NCBI GenBank assembly: GCA_964630925.1
Contig: CAZVZK010000005.1
Coordinates: forward strand, 77,071-141,070
DNA from: RGDT01 sp964630925
GTDB lineage: Bacteria > Planctomycetota > Planctomycetia > Gemmatales > Gemmataceae
Direction of reading: 5' to 3'
Length of the DNA: 64,000 nucleotides
The notes under the pieces are model-generated. The model was not told the origin of the DNA. It made no database searches and saw nothing but the letters and a program-made list of their open reading frames with translations. Each line of letters begins with the position of its first letter. Position 1 is the stretch's first letter. The position numbers were made by a program, and so were the translations under genes. Positions 7,999-18,056 of this stretch are shown here, one piece after another.

Positions 7999-9408
7999 AT
8001 GACCATGAGACTGAAAACGGGCCTGGCGCTGGCCGCCGTCGCCCTCCTCGTCGCACCGGCCCCGGCCGCCAACCTCGACAAGGGGCTGATCGACAACGTC
8101 CCTGAGATCCTCGCCGCCCTCAAGAAGGCCGGGGTGAAGACCGTGGGCGTCCTGCCCTTCCAGGTCAAACTCGGCACGCGGCCCGCGTCTTTCACCTCCT
8201 CGCCGCTTTCGGCGACGCTGCCGACCCGCCTGGAGAACGCCCTCGTTCTGCGGCACGGCGGCGGCAAGGAGCCCATCCGCGTCGTCCGCGACAGCGCCGC
8301 CGGCGACGCCTGGGCCAAGAAGTCGTCGGCCTTCCGCCGCCTCTTCCTCGACGAGAAGGAGCCGGCCTGGGGCGACGACAAGGTGAAGGCCGACGCCTTC
8401 CTGAGCGGCATCATCACCAACGCCGGCGACCGCAAGAAGACCTCCGTCGAGATCCGCCTCGTGACCGCCGACTCGCTCAAAGCCGGCAAGCTCGCGATGA
8501 CGAAGCTGCACTCGTTCGAGGTGAACACCGACCGCTCGCTGCTGCGCGACCTGGGCTACAACGTCACCGTCGTCGCCTCGCGGGCCATCCGCAAGGACAC
8601 CAAGCCGGACGACCTCGACAACGACGCCATCGAGATGGTGCAGAAGGAGGACGAGGGCAAGAAGAAGGAGCCCGGCCCCAAGGAGGAGGGGTCGCACGCC
8701 CCCGACAACATCGCCGGCATGCGTCTGGAGATCGAGTACGACGGCGTCAAGCAGGAGATCAAGGCCGTCACGTCGGGCGTCGAGGGCGCCCAGCAGGTGC
8801 AGTACCAGGTGGCGGCCCCGAAGCCCGGCCAGAAGGTCGCCGTCTACCTGACCCGCATCAGCGAGGGGGCCGAGAAGCTCGGCGTCGTCCTCCGCGTCAA
8901 CGGCCTCAGCACGTTCGCCGAGGAGACCGACGAGGCGGTGGCCTGCAAGAAGTGGATCTACGCCCCGGACAAGAAGGGGACGCGCGAGGGGTACACCGGC
9001 TTCTACTACCGCAAGGCGGAGGGCAGCGACGAGCTGACCGAGAAGCCGTTCAAGGTCCTCGACGACGACGCGTCGGCGGCGCGGATCGCCGAGATGGGCC
9101 CGCGGGGCGGCTGGATCGACCTCGACGTGTTCACGTCCCGTGAGAAGGATGACCCGCCGACGGACGAGCTGACCTTCAGCACGCGGTCGCTGAGCAAGGG
9201 CAAGAAGCCGAAGACCCTGCCGGACGCCCGCAAGGCGCTGGCCGACGCCAACCGGCTGGAGATCCTGCCGTTCCGGGCGCGGAGCTTCAAGGGCGTGATG
9301 GTGGCCGAGGTCAACGAGGCCCCCGCCGGCCCGGTGAAGACCGACGCCCTGACCAACCCGGTGCGGCTGGGCGGCATCTCGATCCGCTACGTCGAGCCCG
9401 CCAAGTAA
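7999..9408 (+). CDS. secreted protein of unknown function, paralogue B of a tandem pair
   Basis: 469 residues with a signal peptide (MRLKTGLALAAVALLVAPAPAA). It follows paralogue A after 43 bp and clearly arose by tandem duplication: TVGVLPFQVKLGTR, LPTRLENALVL, DRSLLRDLGYNV, MRLEIEYDGVKQE and GGISIRYVEP correspond to segments of the first copy at the same positions. The strongest conservation is in the central MRLEIEYDGVKQE ... YQVAAPKPGQKV block. A GAGAGAAG stretch before the ATG is a good ribosome-binding site. A second ATG two codons on could be the true start. It ends eight bases before a heptamer hairpin. Function not recognised. Confidence 0.88.
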   Translation: MTMRLKTGLALAAVALLVAPAPAANLDKGLIDNVPEILAALKKAGVKTVGVLPFQVKLGTRPASFTSSPLSATLPTRLENALVLRHGGGKEPIRVVRDSAAGDAWAKKSSAFRRLFLDEKEPAWGDDKVKADAFLSGIITNAGDRKKTSVEIRLVTADSLKAGKLAMTKLHSFEVNTDRSLLRDLGYNVTVVASRAIRKDTKPDDLDNDAIEMVQKEDEGKKKEPGPKEEGSHAPDNIAGMRLEIEYDGVKQEIKAVTSGVEGAQQVQYQVAAPKPGQKVAVYLTRISEGAEKLGVVLRVNGLSTFAEETDEAVACKKWIYAPDKKGTREGYTGFYYRKAEGSDELTEKPFKVLDDDASAARIAEMGPRGGWIDLDVFTSREKDDPPTDELTFSTRSLSKGKKPKTLPDARKALADANRLEILPFRARSFKGVMVAEVNEAPAGPVKTDALTNPVRLGGISIRYVEPAK

Positions 9409-9416
9409 CCTCTTCG

Positions 9417-9487
9417 GAGTGCAGAGTGCAGAGTGCAGAGTGGCCAGCCGGGCATCGGCTGTTCACTCTGCACTCTGCACTCCGCAC
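9417..9487. repeat. heptamer tandem-inverted hairpin, GAGTGCA type
   Basis: Three perfect GAGTGCA units plus GAGTGGC (9417-9444) face TTCACTC, TGCACTC, TGCACTC and CGCAC (9462-9487), giving at least 21 paired bases. The loop holds its own small stem (AGCCG with CGGCT). It lies between two convergent genes: the secreted protein on + ends at 9408 and the DUF1559 gene on - ends at 9491. It may serve as a bidirectional terminator, but no T-runs are present. Confidence 0.85.
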
Positions 9488-9490
9488 CCC

Positions 9491-10363
9491 TCAATCCGGG
9501 ATGTAGCCGGTGCCGTCGTTGCGCACGCAGACCCTGGCCCACGTGGTGAGGTCCACGGAGTACGAGACGGCGCGGACCGAGCCGTCGGCGAGGAGGGCGT
9601 GGAAGGCGGCCGAGTGTGCGGCGCCGAAACCGAGACGGGGCGCGTCTCCGGCGCCGTCGCGGGCGGGGCTTTCCGTGCCGACCCGGTAGCACTCGCCGTC
9701 GCCGTTCCAGCCGGGGCGGTTCCAGGGGGCGTCGTCGTCGGGCGCGGTGCCCAGGCCGGCCGGGTCGAGCCGCTTCTCCGCGACCATGACCGTGGCGCCG
9801 GTGCCGTCGGCCACGTCGGCGAGGCGGACCGTGATCGCGTTCCCGCGGGCGATGATGCCGTTCGCCCCGGTGTCGGGCCTCGTGCCGGCGCACCCGGCGT
9901 AGTCGATGCGGCCGGTGCCGTCGTACAGGGTCGGGGCGCGGCGCGTCGGACAGTAGAGGAGGGATACGGGCGTGGAATCGACGGTGTCGGACGACGACCG
10001 GAAGAGCTCGGCCTCACCCAGGTAGGGGAGGATGTGGTAGGCCCACGACCATTCGGGGCGATGGCCGGGGCGGCCCTCGCTCTCGCCGTCCACGTTCAGG
10101 CCACCCTGCGGGTAGCCGCCGAGCTGGTCGTGGTGGGCGAGGATGGCCAGGCCGATCCGCTTGAGGTTGTGCCGGCACTGCGTCCGTGCGGCGGCGTCCC
10201 GCACCTTCTGGACGGCGGGCAGCAACAGGCCGATCAGCACGAAGGAAATGGCGACGACGACCAGCAGCTCGGCCAGCGTGAAGCCCGCACGCGCGCGACG
10301 CCTCCTCGACGCACGGGGGCGCGGAGGTCGTGGGCGCGGCATCTCCCGCATGGTTGTCGGCAT
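9491..10363 (-). CDS. DUF1559 family pseudopilin-like protein
   Basis: 290 residues. ATG 10363 gives a basic leader (Arg-rich, about 26 residues) followed by the prepilin-like motif AGFTLAELLVVVAISFVLIG and the conserved LLLPAVQKVRDAAARTQCRHNLKRI. The C-terminus carries H-X9-DG (HSAAFHALLADGSVRA). Other in-frame ATGs at 10351 and 10342 are possible starts. The N-methylation-type motif predicts processing by a prepilin peptidase and export. It forms a tandem pair with the next DUF1559 gene upstream on the same strand. Specific role unknown. Confidence 0.93.
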   Translation of the reverse strand: MPTTMREMPRPRPPRPRASRRRRARAGFTLAELLVVVAISFVLIGLLLPAVQKVRDAAARTQCRHNLKRIGLAILAHHDQLGGYPQGGLNVDGESEGRPGHRPEWSWAYHILPYLGEAELFRSSSDTVDSTPVSLLYCPTRRAPTLYDGTGRIDYAGCAGTRPDTGANGIIARGNAITVRLADVADGTGATVMVAEKRLDPAGLGTAPDDDAPWNRPGWNGDGECYRVGTESPARDGAGDAPRLGFGAAHSAAFHALLADGSVRAVSYSVDLTTWARVCVRNDGTGYIPD

Positions 10364-10455
10364 TGGATCGCACGGGTCAATGAGAGGATGGTGAGAATGA
10401 TAGCGGGGGCGGGCCGCCGCGGGAAGTGGGATTCGTGAATCCCCCCTACCGGACC

Positions 10456-10479
10456 GGCCGCGACGTCGGCGTCGCGGCC
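10456..10479 (-). terminator. GC hairpin between the two DUF1559 genes
   Basis: GGCCGCGACG (10456-10465) pairs perfectly with CGTCGCGGCC (10470-10479) around a 4-nt loop, 17 bp past the stop of the upstream DUF1559 gene. No T-run follows on the minus strand. It may act as a transcript end or a processing signal. The rest of this 132-bp gap holds nothing recognisable. Confidence 0.4.
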
Positions 10480-10495
10480 GCACGGGACAGAGGCG

Positions 10496-11335
10496 TCACT
10501 CGGCGTTGACCGGCTTCTTGTCGTTGCGGACGCAGGCGCGGCGCCAGTTGTCGGGGGTGATGCCGTACGAGATGAAGCGGACCGAGCCGTCGGCGAAGAC
10601 GGCGTTCAGGCCGCCGAGGTGCGAGGAGCCGAAGGCCTGCTGGGTGCCGGTGTCGCCGATGGCGCCGTTGAAGTCGGGCTGCGGGGGGACGGCCCCGCTG
10701 CGGTAGATCTCGAAATCGCCGTTCCAACCCGGCCTGTTGTACCACTCGTTGTCGTCGGTCGCGGTGCCGAACGCATCCAGGTTCATCCGCTTCTCGGAGA
10801 CGGCGATGGTGTGGGCCGTCCCGTCGGTGATGTGCCTGATGCCGACGAAGACCTTGTCGCCCCGGGCGATGACCCCGTTCTTCCCCGTCGAGGGCTGGTC
10901 GCCGGCGCAGCCGGCGTAGTCGCTCTTGGCGCGGCCGTTGACATCGAGTGGGAGGCGGCGGGCGGGGCAGTAGTACGTGTTGACCGGCGTGGAGTCGATC
11001 ACGGTGTGATCCGAATGCGCGTGCAGGGCGGCCTGCTCGACGAACGGCAGGAGGTGGTAGGCCCAGGACCACTCGTCGCGGACGGTCGGCCTGCCGGCGC
11101 TCTCGGTCGAGATGTTGCTCCCGCCCTGCGGGAAGCCTCCCCGCAGGTCGTGGTGGGTGTGCAGGGCGATGCCGATCTGCTTGAGGTTGTTGGCGCACTG
11201 GAGGCGCGAGGCCGCGTCGCGGACCTTCTGGACGGCCGGGAGCAGGAGGCCGATGAGGACGGCGATGATGGCGATCACGACGAGCAATTCGATGAGCGTG
11301 AAGGCGCGGCGCCCTGGGTCGGCGTGGGGTCGCAT
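10496..11335 (-). CDS. DUF1559 family pseudopilin-like protein
   Basis: 279 residues. The start at ATG 11335 is supported by a good AGGAG ribosome-binding site eight bases upstream; the longer open frame lacks one. The N-terminus has RRAFTLIELLVVIAIIAVLI followed by GLLLPAVQKVRDAASRLQ, the classic type IV pilin-like helix of this family. The C-terminus has H-X9-DG (HLGGLNAVFADGSVRF). It is paralogous to the gene just downstream (both have a conserved YCP(A/T)RR...DYAGCAG segment). Likely exported and processed by prepilin peptidase. Confidence 0.95.
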   Translation of the reverse strand: MRPHADPGRRAFTLIELLVVIAIIAVLIGLLLPAVQKVRDAASRLQCANNLKQIGIALHTHHDLRGGFPQGGSNISTESAGRPTVRDEWSWAYHLLPFVEQAALHAHSDHTVIDSTPVNTYYCPARRLPLDVNGRAKSDYAGCAGDQPSTGKNGVIARGDKVFVGIRHITDGTAHTIAVSEKRMNLDAFGTATDDNEWYNRPGWNGDFEIYRSGAVPPQPDFNGAIGDTGTQQAFGSSHLGGLNAVFADGSVRFISYGITPDNWRRACVRNDKKPVNAE

Positions 11336-11490
11336 GGGTCGCTCCTGAGTGACGCCGCCGGGCGGCGGAAGGGAAATGAGGATTGGATGAGAGGATAGCA
11401 GGCAGTGATCGGGGCGGGAAGGGTGAAAACGGGGCATTGAGGGTTGCCCGCCGGCCGGGTAGCATGAGGGCAACCCTCCACGGTGCCGCC

Positions 11491-14466
11491 ATGCCGACCC
11501 TCCTCCTCGCCGCGCTGCTCCTGCCGTCCGCCGGCGATGTCTCGTTCAACCGCGATGTCAGGCCGATCCTGTCGGACGCCTGCTTCGCGTGCCACGGCCC
11601 CGACGCGGCCAAACGCAAGGCGGGGCTGCGCCTCGACACCGAGGACGGGGCGAAGGCGGTCCTGAAGGGCGAGCTTTGGAAGCGCGTCTCGGCGCACGGC
11701 AAGGGCCGCATGCCGCCGGCGTCGATGGCCCGGCAGTTGACCGACGGCGAGAAGGCCGTGTTGAAGCGCTGGCTCGACGCCGGGGCGCGGTGGCAGCCGC
11801 ACTGGGCTTTCATCGCTCCGACGCGTGCGGCGGTGCCGGCGGTGAAGGGGCGCGTCGAGAGCCCCATCGACCACTTCCTCCTCGCACGGCTGGAGAAGGA
11901 CGGGCTGTCGTTCGCCCCGGAGGCGCCGGCGGAGGCGTGGCTGCGCCGCGTGACGCTCGACCTCACGGGCATCCCGCCGACGGTGGCGGAGCAGGACGCC
12001 TTCCTCGCGGACCGCCGGCCCGACGCGCGGCGGCGGGTGATCGACCGGCTCCTGGCGTCGCCGAGGTACGGCGAGCGCATGGCGATCCGCTGGCTGGACG
12101 CGGCGCGGTATGCCGACACGAGCGGCTACCAGAACGACGGCGACCGCATCATGTGGCGGTGGCGTGACTGGGTGATCGACGCCTACAACGCGAACATGCC
12201 GTTCGACCAGTTCACCATCGATCAGCTCGCCGGCGACCTTCTCGACCGGGAACAGAGGCTGCGGAACAGGCCGGTGATCGGCAGCCAGAGCGGCCCCGAC
12301 GTGGCGTACCAGTCGATGGCGTCCTCCCAGCGGGTCATCGCCACGGGGTTCAACCGCAACCACCGCGGCAACGCCGAGGGCGGCATCGTCCCCGAGGAGT
12401 ACGCCGCCGAGTACGTCGCCGACCGCGTCGAGACGACGGCGACGGTCTGGCTGGGGCTGACGATGACGTGCGCGCGGTGCCACGACCACAAGTTCGACCC
12501 ACTGCCGACGAGGGACTTCTACCGGCTGTTCGCGTTCTTCAATAACGTGCCGGAGCGCGGCAAGGCGGTGAAGTTCGGCAACTCGCCGCCGATGGTCCTG
12601 TCGCCGACGAGGCGGCAGGCGGAGGAGCTGAAGAAGGCCGACGACGACTTCCACGCCGCCAACAGGATGAAGGAGGGGGAGCCAAATGCCCTCGACTGGC
12701 TGCGCGAGGATGTTGCCGCCGACAGGCCACAGCCGCCGCTCCGCGGGGAAAAGGCATTGCCCGACGTGAAGGCCGGGGCGGAGTACGCCGACGAGGGCCG
12801 CTTCGCCTACACGGCTCGGTTCTCCCTCGCGGCGACGGTCACGCCGGAGAAGCCGGACGGCGTGATCCTCTCGCGCCGGGACGACAGCCCCGACGGCTCC
12901 GGCTACTCCGTCGAGCTGGTCAAGGGCCGCATCCAGGTCAACCTCATCAAGCGCCGCCTCGACGACGCCATCCGCGTCGAGACCTCTTCCCCGGTGGCGA
13001 TGAAGAGGGCAACAAACGTCGTCGTCACCTACGACGGGTCGCGGTGGGCGCGGGGCGTGAGGGTCTACATCGGCGGGAAGCGGGCGGATCTCAAGGTCCT
13101 CCTCGACGAGCTGAACCAGCCGTTCGACTCGAAGGCACCGTTCCGTGTCGGGGCCGGGGGCACGGGGCCGCGGTTCGCCGGGGAGATCCGCGACGTGCGG
13201 ACCTTCGCACGCGACATCGGGGGGGATGAGGCCGCCGAGCTGGCCACGCCGGAGAGCGTGGCCGCCATCCGCAAGATCCCCTTCGAGAAGATGACCCTCG
13301 GGCAGGCGGCGAAGCTGGAACGGTACTTCCAGGCGCACCACGGGACGGCGAAGCTGCGCGAGTCCATCCGGCGGAGCGACGAGGCGTGGGACCGCCGTCA
13401 GGCGCTCCTCGACTCCCTCCCGACCACGATGGTCATGGAGGAGATGCCGAAGCCGCGTGAGACATTCATCCTCAAACGCGGCCAGTATGACGCCCCCGGC
13501 GAGCGCGTCTCCCCCGGCACCCCAGGCGTCCTGCCGCCGATGCCCAGGGACCTCACCGCCGACCGCCTCGGCCTCGCCCGCTGGCTCGTCGCCCCGGACA
13601 ACCCGTTGACGGCACGCGTCGCCGTCAACCGGCTGTGGCAGATGCTCTTCGGCACCGGCCTCGTCGAGACCGTGGACGACTTCGGCAGCCAGGGCGCGGC
13701 CCCGTCGCACCCGGAGCTGCTCGACTGGCTCGCCGTCGAATTCATGGAGAGCGGCTGGGACGTGAAGCACATCCTGCGGCTGATCGTCTCCAGCCGGGCC
13801 TACGCCCAGTCGTCGCGGATGAACGCCGCCCCGGCACGCCTGCTCGCCCGCATGCCGCGGCTCCGCCTGTCCGCCGAGATGATCCGCGACCAGGCCCTCG
13901 CCGCGTCCGGCCTCCTCACCAACGACCTCGGCGGGCCGAGCGTCAAGCCGTACCAGCCGGCGGGCCTCTGGCGCGAATTGGCCGACATCGAGTACCGGCG
14001 CGACAGCGGTCCGGCGCTGTACCGTCGCGGCGTGTACGTCTTCTGGAAGCGGACCGTGGCGCCGCCGGGGCTGGCCACGTTCGACGCGCCGGGTCGCGAG
14101 GCGTGCAGCGTCCGCGAGACACGCACCAACACGCCGCTGCAGGCGCTCAACCTCCTCAACGATGTCACCTACGTCGAGGCGGGCCGCGTCCTGGCTCAGA
14201 AAGCGTTGGCCCGGAAGGACGATGCGTCGCGCATCAAGTGGATGACGCGCTCAATCCTGGCCCGCCGGCCACGCGACGCCGAGGCGAAACTGCTGCTCGC
14301 CGGGCTGCTGCGCCACCGGGCGCACTACGCGAAGGATCCCGATGCCGCCCGGAAGCTGATCGGCGCCGGTGAGTCGCCCGTGGCCGGCGACCCGGTGGAG
14401 CTGGCGGCGCTGACGGCGGTGGCGGGCGTGTTGCTGAATCTGGACGAGGCGATCACGAGGGAGTAA
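11491..14466 (+). CDS. PSCyt1/DUF1549/DUF1553 (PSD1) multidomain protein
   Basis: 991 residues; starts at ATG 11491, just before a short hydrophobic leader (MPTLLLAALLLPSAG), with ATG 11464 as an alternative. Domains in order: planctomycete cytochrome-c-like PSCyt1 with a CFACH haem-binding motif (residues 31-35), DUF1549 (about 125-330, with WLDAARYADTSGYQ and MTCARCHDHKFDP), a LamG-like insertion (about 430-570) and DUF1553 (about 690-960, with NRLWQMLFGTGLVETVDDFG and SCSVRETRTNTPLQALN-like end). It is followed after three bases by a DUF1501 gene, the standard partner. The pair is thought to be periplasmic and involved in carbohydrate or sulfated-polymer use, but its reaction is not established. 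Confidence 0.95.
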   Translation: MPTLLLAALLLPSAGDVSFNRDVRPILSDACFACHGPDAAKRKAGLRLDTEDGAKAVLKGELWKRVSAHGKGRMPPASMARQLTDGEKAVLKRWLDAGARWQPHWAFIAPTRAAVPAVKGRVESPIDHFLLARLEKDGLSFAPEAPAEAWLRRVTLDLTGIPPTVAEQDAFLADRRPDARRRVIDRLLASPRYGERMAIRWLDAARYADTSGYQNDGDRIMWRWRDWVIDAYNANMPFDQFTIDQLAGDLLDREQRLRNRPVIGSQSGPDVAYQSMASSQRVIATGFNRNHRGNAEGGIVPEEYAAEYVADRVETTATVWLGLTMTCARCHDHKFDPLPTRDFYRLFAFFNNVPERGKAVKFGNSPPMVLSPTRRQAEELKKADDDFHAANRMKEGEPNALDWLREDVAADRPQPPLRGEKALPDVKAGAEYADEGRFAYTARFSLAATVTPEKPDGVILSRRDDSPDGSGYSVELVKGRIQVNLIKRRLDDAIRVETSSPVAMKRATNVVVTYDGSRWARGVRVYIGGKRADLKVLLDELNQPFDSKAPFRVGAGGTGPRFAGEIRDVRTFARDIGGDEAAELATPESVAAIRKIPFEKMTLGQAAKLERYFQAHHGTAKLRESIRRSDEAWDRRQALLDSLPTTMVMEEMPKPRETFILKRGQYDAPGERVSPGTPGVLPPMPRDLTADRLGLARWLVAPDNPLTARVAVNRLWQMLFGTGLVETVDDFGSQGAAPSHPELLDWLAVEFMESGWDVKHILRLIVSSRAYAQSSRMNAAPARLLARMPRLRLSAEMIRDQALAASGLLTNDLGGPSVKPYQPAGLWRELADIEYRRDSGPALYRRGVYVFWKRTVAPPGLATFDAPGREACSVRETRTNTPLQALNLLNDVTYVEAGRVLAQKALARKDDASRIKWMTRSILARRPRDAEAKLLLAGLLRHRAHYAKDPDAARKLIGAGESPVAGDPVELAALTAVAGVLLNLDEAITRE

Positions 14467-14469
14467 GCG

Positions 14470-15888
<1,419 letters not shown>

Positions 15889-16031
15889 CGCCCTGTTTCC
15901 GGCCCCGCCGGTGGACACGCCGCCCCGCGCGCGCACACTTGTCCTGCCTCGTGTGGTGCGCCAGGGATCGGCGGCATCGGACAGGGAGCGTCCGCACTCA
16001 GGGAAGGTACTCACCCCCAGGGAGCGGAATC

Positions 16032-16643
16032 ATGAGGATGTGGAAGATCGCCCTCTTGGCGTCGGCCGTCGTCGCCGCCTCGTCGCAGGCCGGCCCCTTC
16101 AACCAGGGCATCGGCGGCGCCATGTACTACGGGCCGTACACCGGCGGCCACCTGCTGCCGTACAACACGGCCTACGGATACGGGTTCGCCTTCAACAGCA
16201 CGGACACCTGGCGGCGCGACCCGCTCGCCTACCCCGCCGGCATCACGCCCTACCGCCCCTACGAGCGCCCCATCCAGTACCGGGCGTTCCCGCTCAACCC
16301 CACCAACCCGCCGATCTCCGTGCCCGGCCCGGACGGCCTGCCCGTCCTCCGCACGCCGGCCCCCGTCACCGGGACGCCGGTCCTCCAGCCCGTCCCCGCC
16401 GCCGGCACCTTCGGCACGATCAAGGTGACGGCACCCGCCGGCGCGAAGGTGTGGGTCGAGAAGGAGGAGCTGGCCGGCAACGGTGAGCGCACATTCAAGA
16501 CGCCGGAGCTGGCCGCCGGGGCCATGCAGATCTACAGCCTGCGGGCGAGGTGGGGCGCCCCCGGCAGCGAGGTCGAGCAGTACCGCGTCGTGGGGATCAA
16601 GGCCGGCGAGACGGCGCGGGTGATCTTCACCTCCGCGCCGTAA
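16032..16643 (+). CDS. secreted TIGR03000-domain protein
   Basis: 203 residues. ATG 16032 (preceded by GGGAGCGG) starts a signal peptide (MWKIALLASAVVAASSQA). The middle is rich in Gly, Tyr and Pro (GGAMYYGPYTGGHLLPYN). The C-terminal 75 residues match the planctomycete TIGR03000 domain: GTIKVTAPAGAKVWVEKEEL ... TFKTPELAAG ... GETARVIF. The domain is found in secreted Gemmata-type proteins and is of unknown function; it is probably a small beta-sandwich. It stands alone and is convergent with the next gene. Confidence 0.88.
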   Translation: MRMWKIALLASAVVAASSQAGPFNQGIGGAMYYGPYTGGHLLPYNTAYGYGFAFNSTDTWRRDPLAYPAGITPYRPYERPIQYRAFPLNPTNPPISVPGPDGLPVLRTPAPVTGTPVLQPVPAAGTFGTIKVTAPAGAKVWVEKEELAGNGERTFKTPELAAGAMQIYSLRARWGAPGSEVEQYRVVGIKAGETARVIFTSAP

Positions 16644-16703
16644 TCGGTTGATCGGACGAGCCGGGGGCCGACGTTCCCGGCGTCAATCACACGGGGTTCC
16701 GCT

Positions 16704-17237
16704 TCACAGGAACGAGAGCAGGAACGCCCAGGCGTGGGCCGGGTGTTTGAAGGTGTAGGCGGGGATGGCGGTGCGGCGGAAGTAGGTGGCGAGCCAGCCC
16801 TCCACCTCAGCGACGGGCACGCAGAACAGCCTGCCGCCGGCCTGGAGCCGGTACCCGTCCGACGCCCGCGCCAGGTAGTGCGTGAACCCGTCGAGCGGAT
16901 CGGGGATCGTGCCGGCCTTGCCGTCGAAGGCCTTGCCGGCGCGGAAGTACCACAGCTTCTCGGCGGGGCCCTCCACGACCCTGCCCTGCCACGGCCCCAG
17001 CCCGCTGCGGACCGCCGTCACCTTGCGCGGGCACAGGCCGGCCGTGATGGCGGCGATGACCTCCTCGGTGTGGTGCGTCGGCTCATCGCGACACATGTCG
17101 AAGAAGACGAGCCAGTCGGCGCGCTCGTCGTCCGGCATGTTCGCCCACCGGACCGAGCATTCGTCGTCGTACATCCGCAGCCCGCCGGAGCAGATGTACT
17201 TGATGAGGTCGCGCTTGTTTATGGGATGTCCGCTCAC
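16704..17237 (-). CDS. unknown protein, copy 2 of a paired family in the PARG cassette
   Basis: 177 residues. The start is GTG 17237, overlapping the TGA of the upstream gene; this start aligns the N-terminus (INKRDLIKYICSGGLRMYD) with that of its paralogue at 18057-18545 (TKRELIRYAVSGSLRLFD). Shared features: ERADW(L/F)xFFDMCRD, a T-E-x-(V/L)-I-x-AITAGL motif, W(F/Y)FR-G-K-F, and a C-terminal HxAHAWAFL(L/F)S(L/F)L. No known domain is recognised. It is the last gene of a five-gene minus-strand cassette that includes an ADP-ribose hydrolase. Probably cytoplasmic. Confidence 0.82.
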   Translation of the reverse strand: MSGHPINKRDLIKYICSGGLRMYDDECSVRWANMPDDERADWLVFFDMCRDEPTHHTEEVIAAITAGLCPRKVTAVRSGLGPWQGRVVEGPAEKLWYFRAGKAFDGKAGTIPDPLDGFTHYLARASDGYRLQAGGRLFCVPVAEVEGWLATYFRRTAIPAYTFKHPAHAWAFLLSFL

Positions 17238-18049
17238 GCCAGCGCAAGCTCGAACGCCTTCAGGGTAGCCGCCTCCGCCGACGAGTCAAGGACGGAGAAG
17301 GCGACGCGGCGGAACCGCCCCGCCCACACGCCCCTGAGCAGCATGGCGAACGTGCCGGCGACCATCTCGGGGTCGTTGCGGAAGACGCCGCAGCCCCACG
17401 CCCCGAGGACCAGGGCCTCGTGACCCTCCATCGCCGCCAGCGCCAGCACGCCCTCTGCACGCCGACGTAGCGTGTCGGCGAGGAGCGGACGCTCACGCGG
17501 CGTGATCGCCCCGGCGTTCGGGGCGGCGCTGGTGATGAACGTGACGACGTGCGGCGTCTCCAGCAGCGCCCCCTCGTCGTCGCAGAAGATGGGGCAGTCC
17601 GGCGACAGGATCATGTCATCGGTGTAGAGGCAGGACGTGCCGTTCCGGTGCCGCGAGTAGTAGGCGGGGGCACGGCAGAGCGAGGCGTACAGGCCGGAGC
17701 TGCGTGCCAGCGACTCCTCCTGCGCCTGGCTCCCGTTGAGGAAGCCGCCGCCGGGGTTCTTCGCCGATGCAAAATTGAGCGCGGCGACGCGGGCGTGCCC
17801 CTCGCCGAGGAGGCGGGCGATGCCCTGGAGCGTCGTCTCGTTACGCACGTCGATGTGCGTCGGATGGCCCAGCGAAGAGCCGGGGCGGAGGAGCGCGACC
17901 TCCTCCGCCGCGAGGTGGCGCGTCGCCTCGCGGCAGCGCTCGACCAGCGGGGCGACACTCACCTTGCGCCCGTCGGGCAGGGCGTACCAGCCCCGGCGGA
18001 GGATCTCGACCGTCTCCTGGGCAAGTGACTGCCGTTCGGAACGCTTCAT
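17234..18049 (-). CDS. TIGR02452 family microbial-type poly(ADP-ribose) glycohydrolase
   Basis: 271 residues; ATG 18049 fits the family length. The macro-domain-like PARG catalytic signature is complete: NPGGGFLNGSQAQEESLARS, with GGG at residues 100-102 and the catalytic Glu pair in QEE at 110-112, followed by the SGLYASL segment. The C-terminal half has FITSAAPNAG and LVLGAWGCGVFRNDP, as in TIGR02452/DUF2263 proteins. It should remove ADP-ribose chains or ADP-ribose from a protein or nucleic acid. It lies between two copies of an unknown family, seven bases after one and overlapping the other (GTGA), so all are likely co-translated. No ADP-ribosyltransferase is visible nearby. Confidence 0.93.
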   Translation of the reverse strand: MKRSERQSLAQETVEILRRGWYALPDGRKVSVAPLVERCREATRHLAAEEVALLRPGSSLGHPTHIDVRNETTLQGIARLLGEGHARVAALNFASAKNPGGGFLNGSQAQEESLARSSGLYASLCRAPAYYSRHRNGTSCLYTDDMILSPDCPIFCDDEGALLETPHVVTFITSAAPNAGAITPRERPLLADTLRRRAEGVLALAAMEGHEALVLGAWGCGVFRNDPEMVAGTFAMLLRGVWAGRFRRVAFSVLDSSAEAATLKAFELALA

Positions 18050-18056
18050 GTCGGCC

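Noticed and set aside
11275..13770. 831-codon open frame opposite the PSCyt1/DUF1549 gene
   Set aside because: Composition is a mirror of the coding strand, and it runs across a DUF1559 gene start; no motif is seen.
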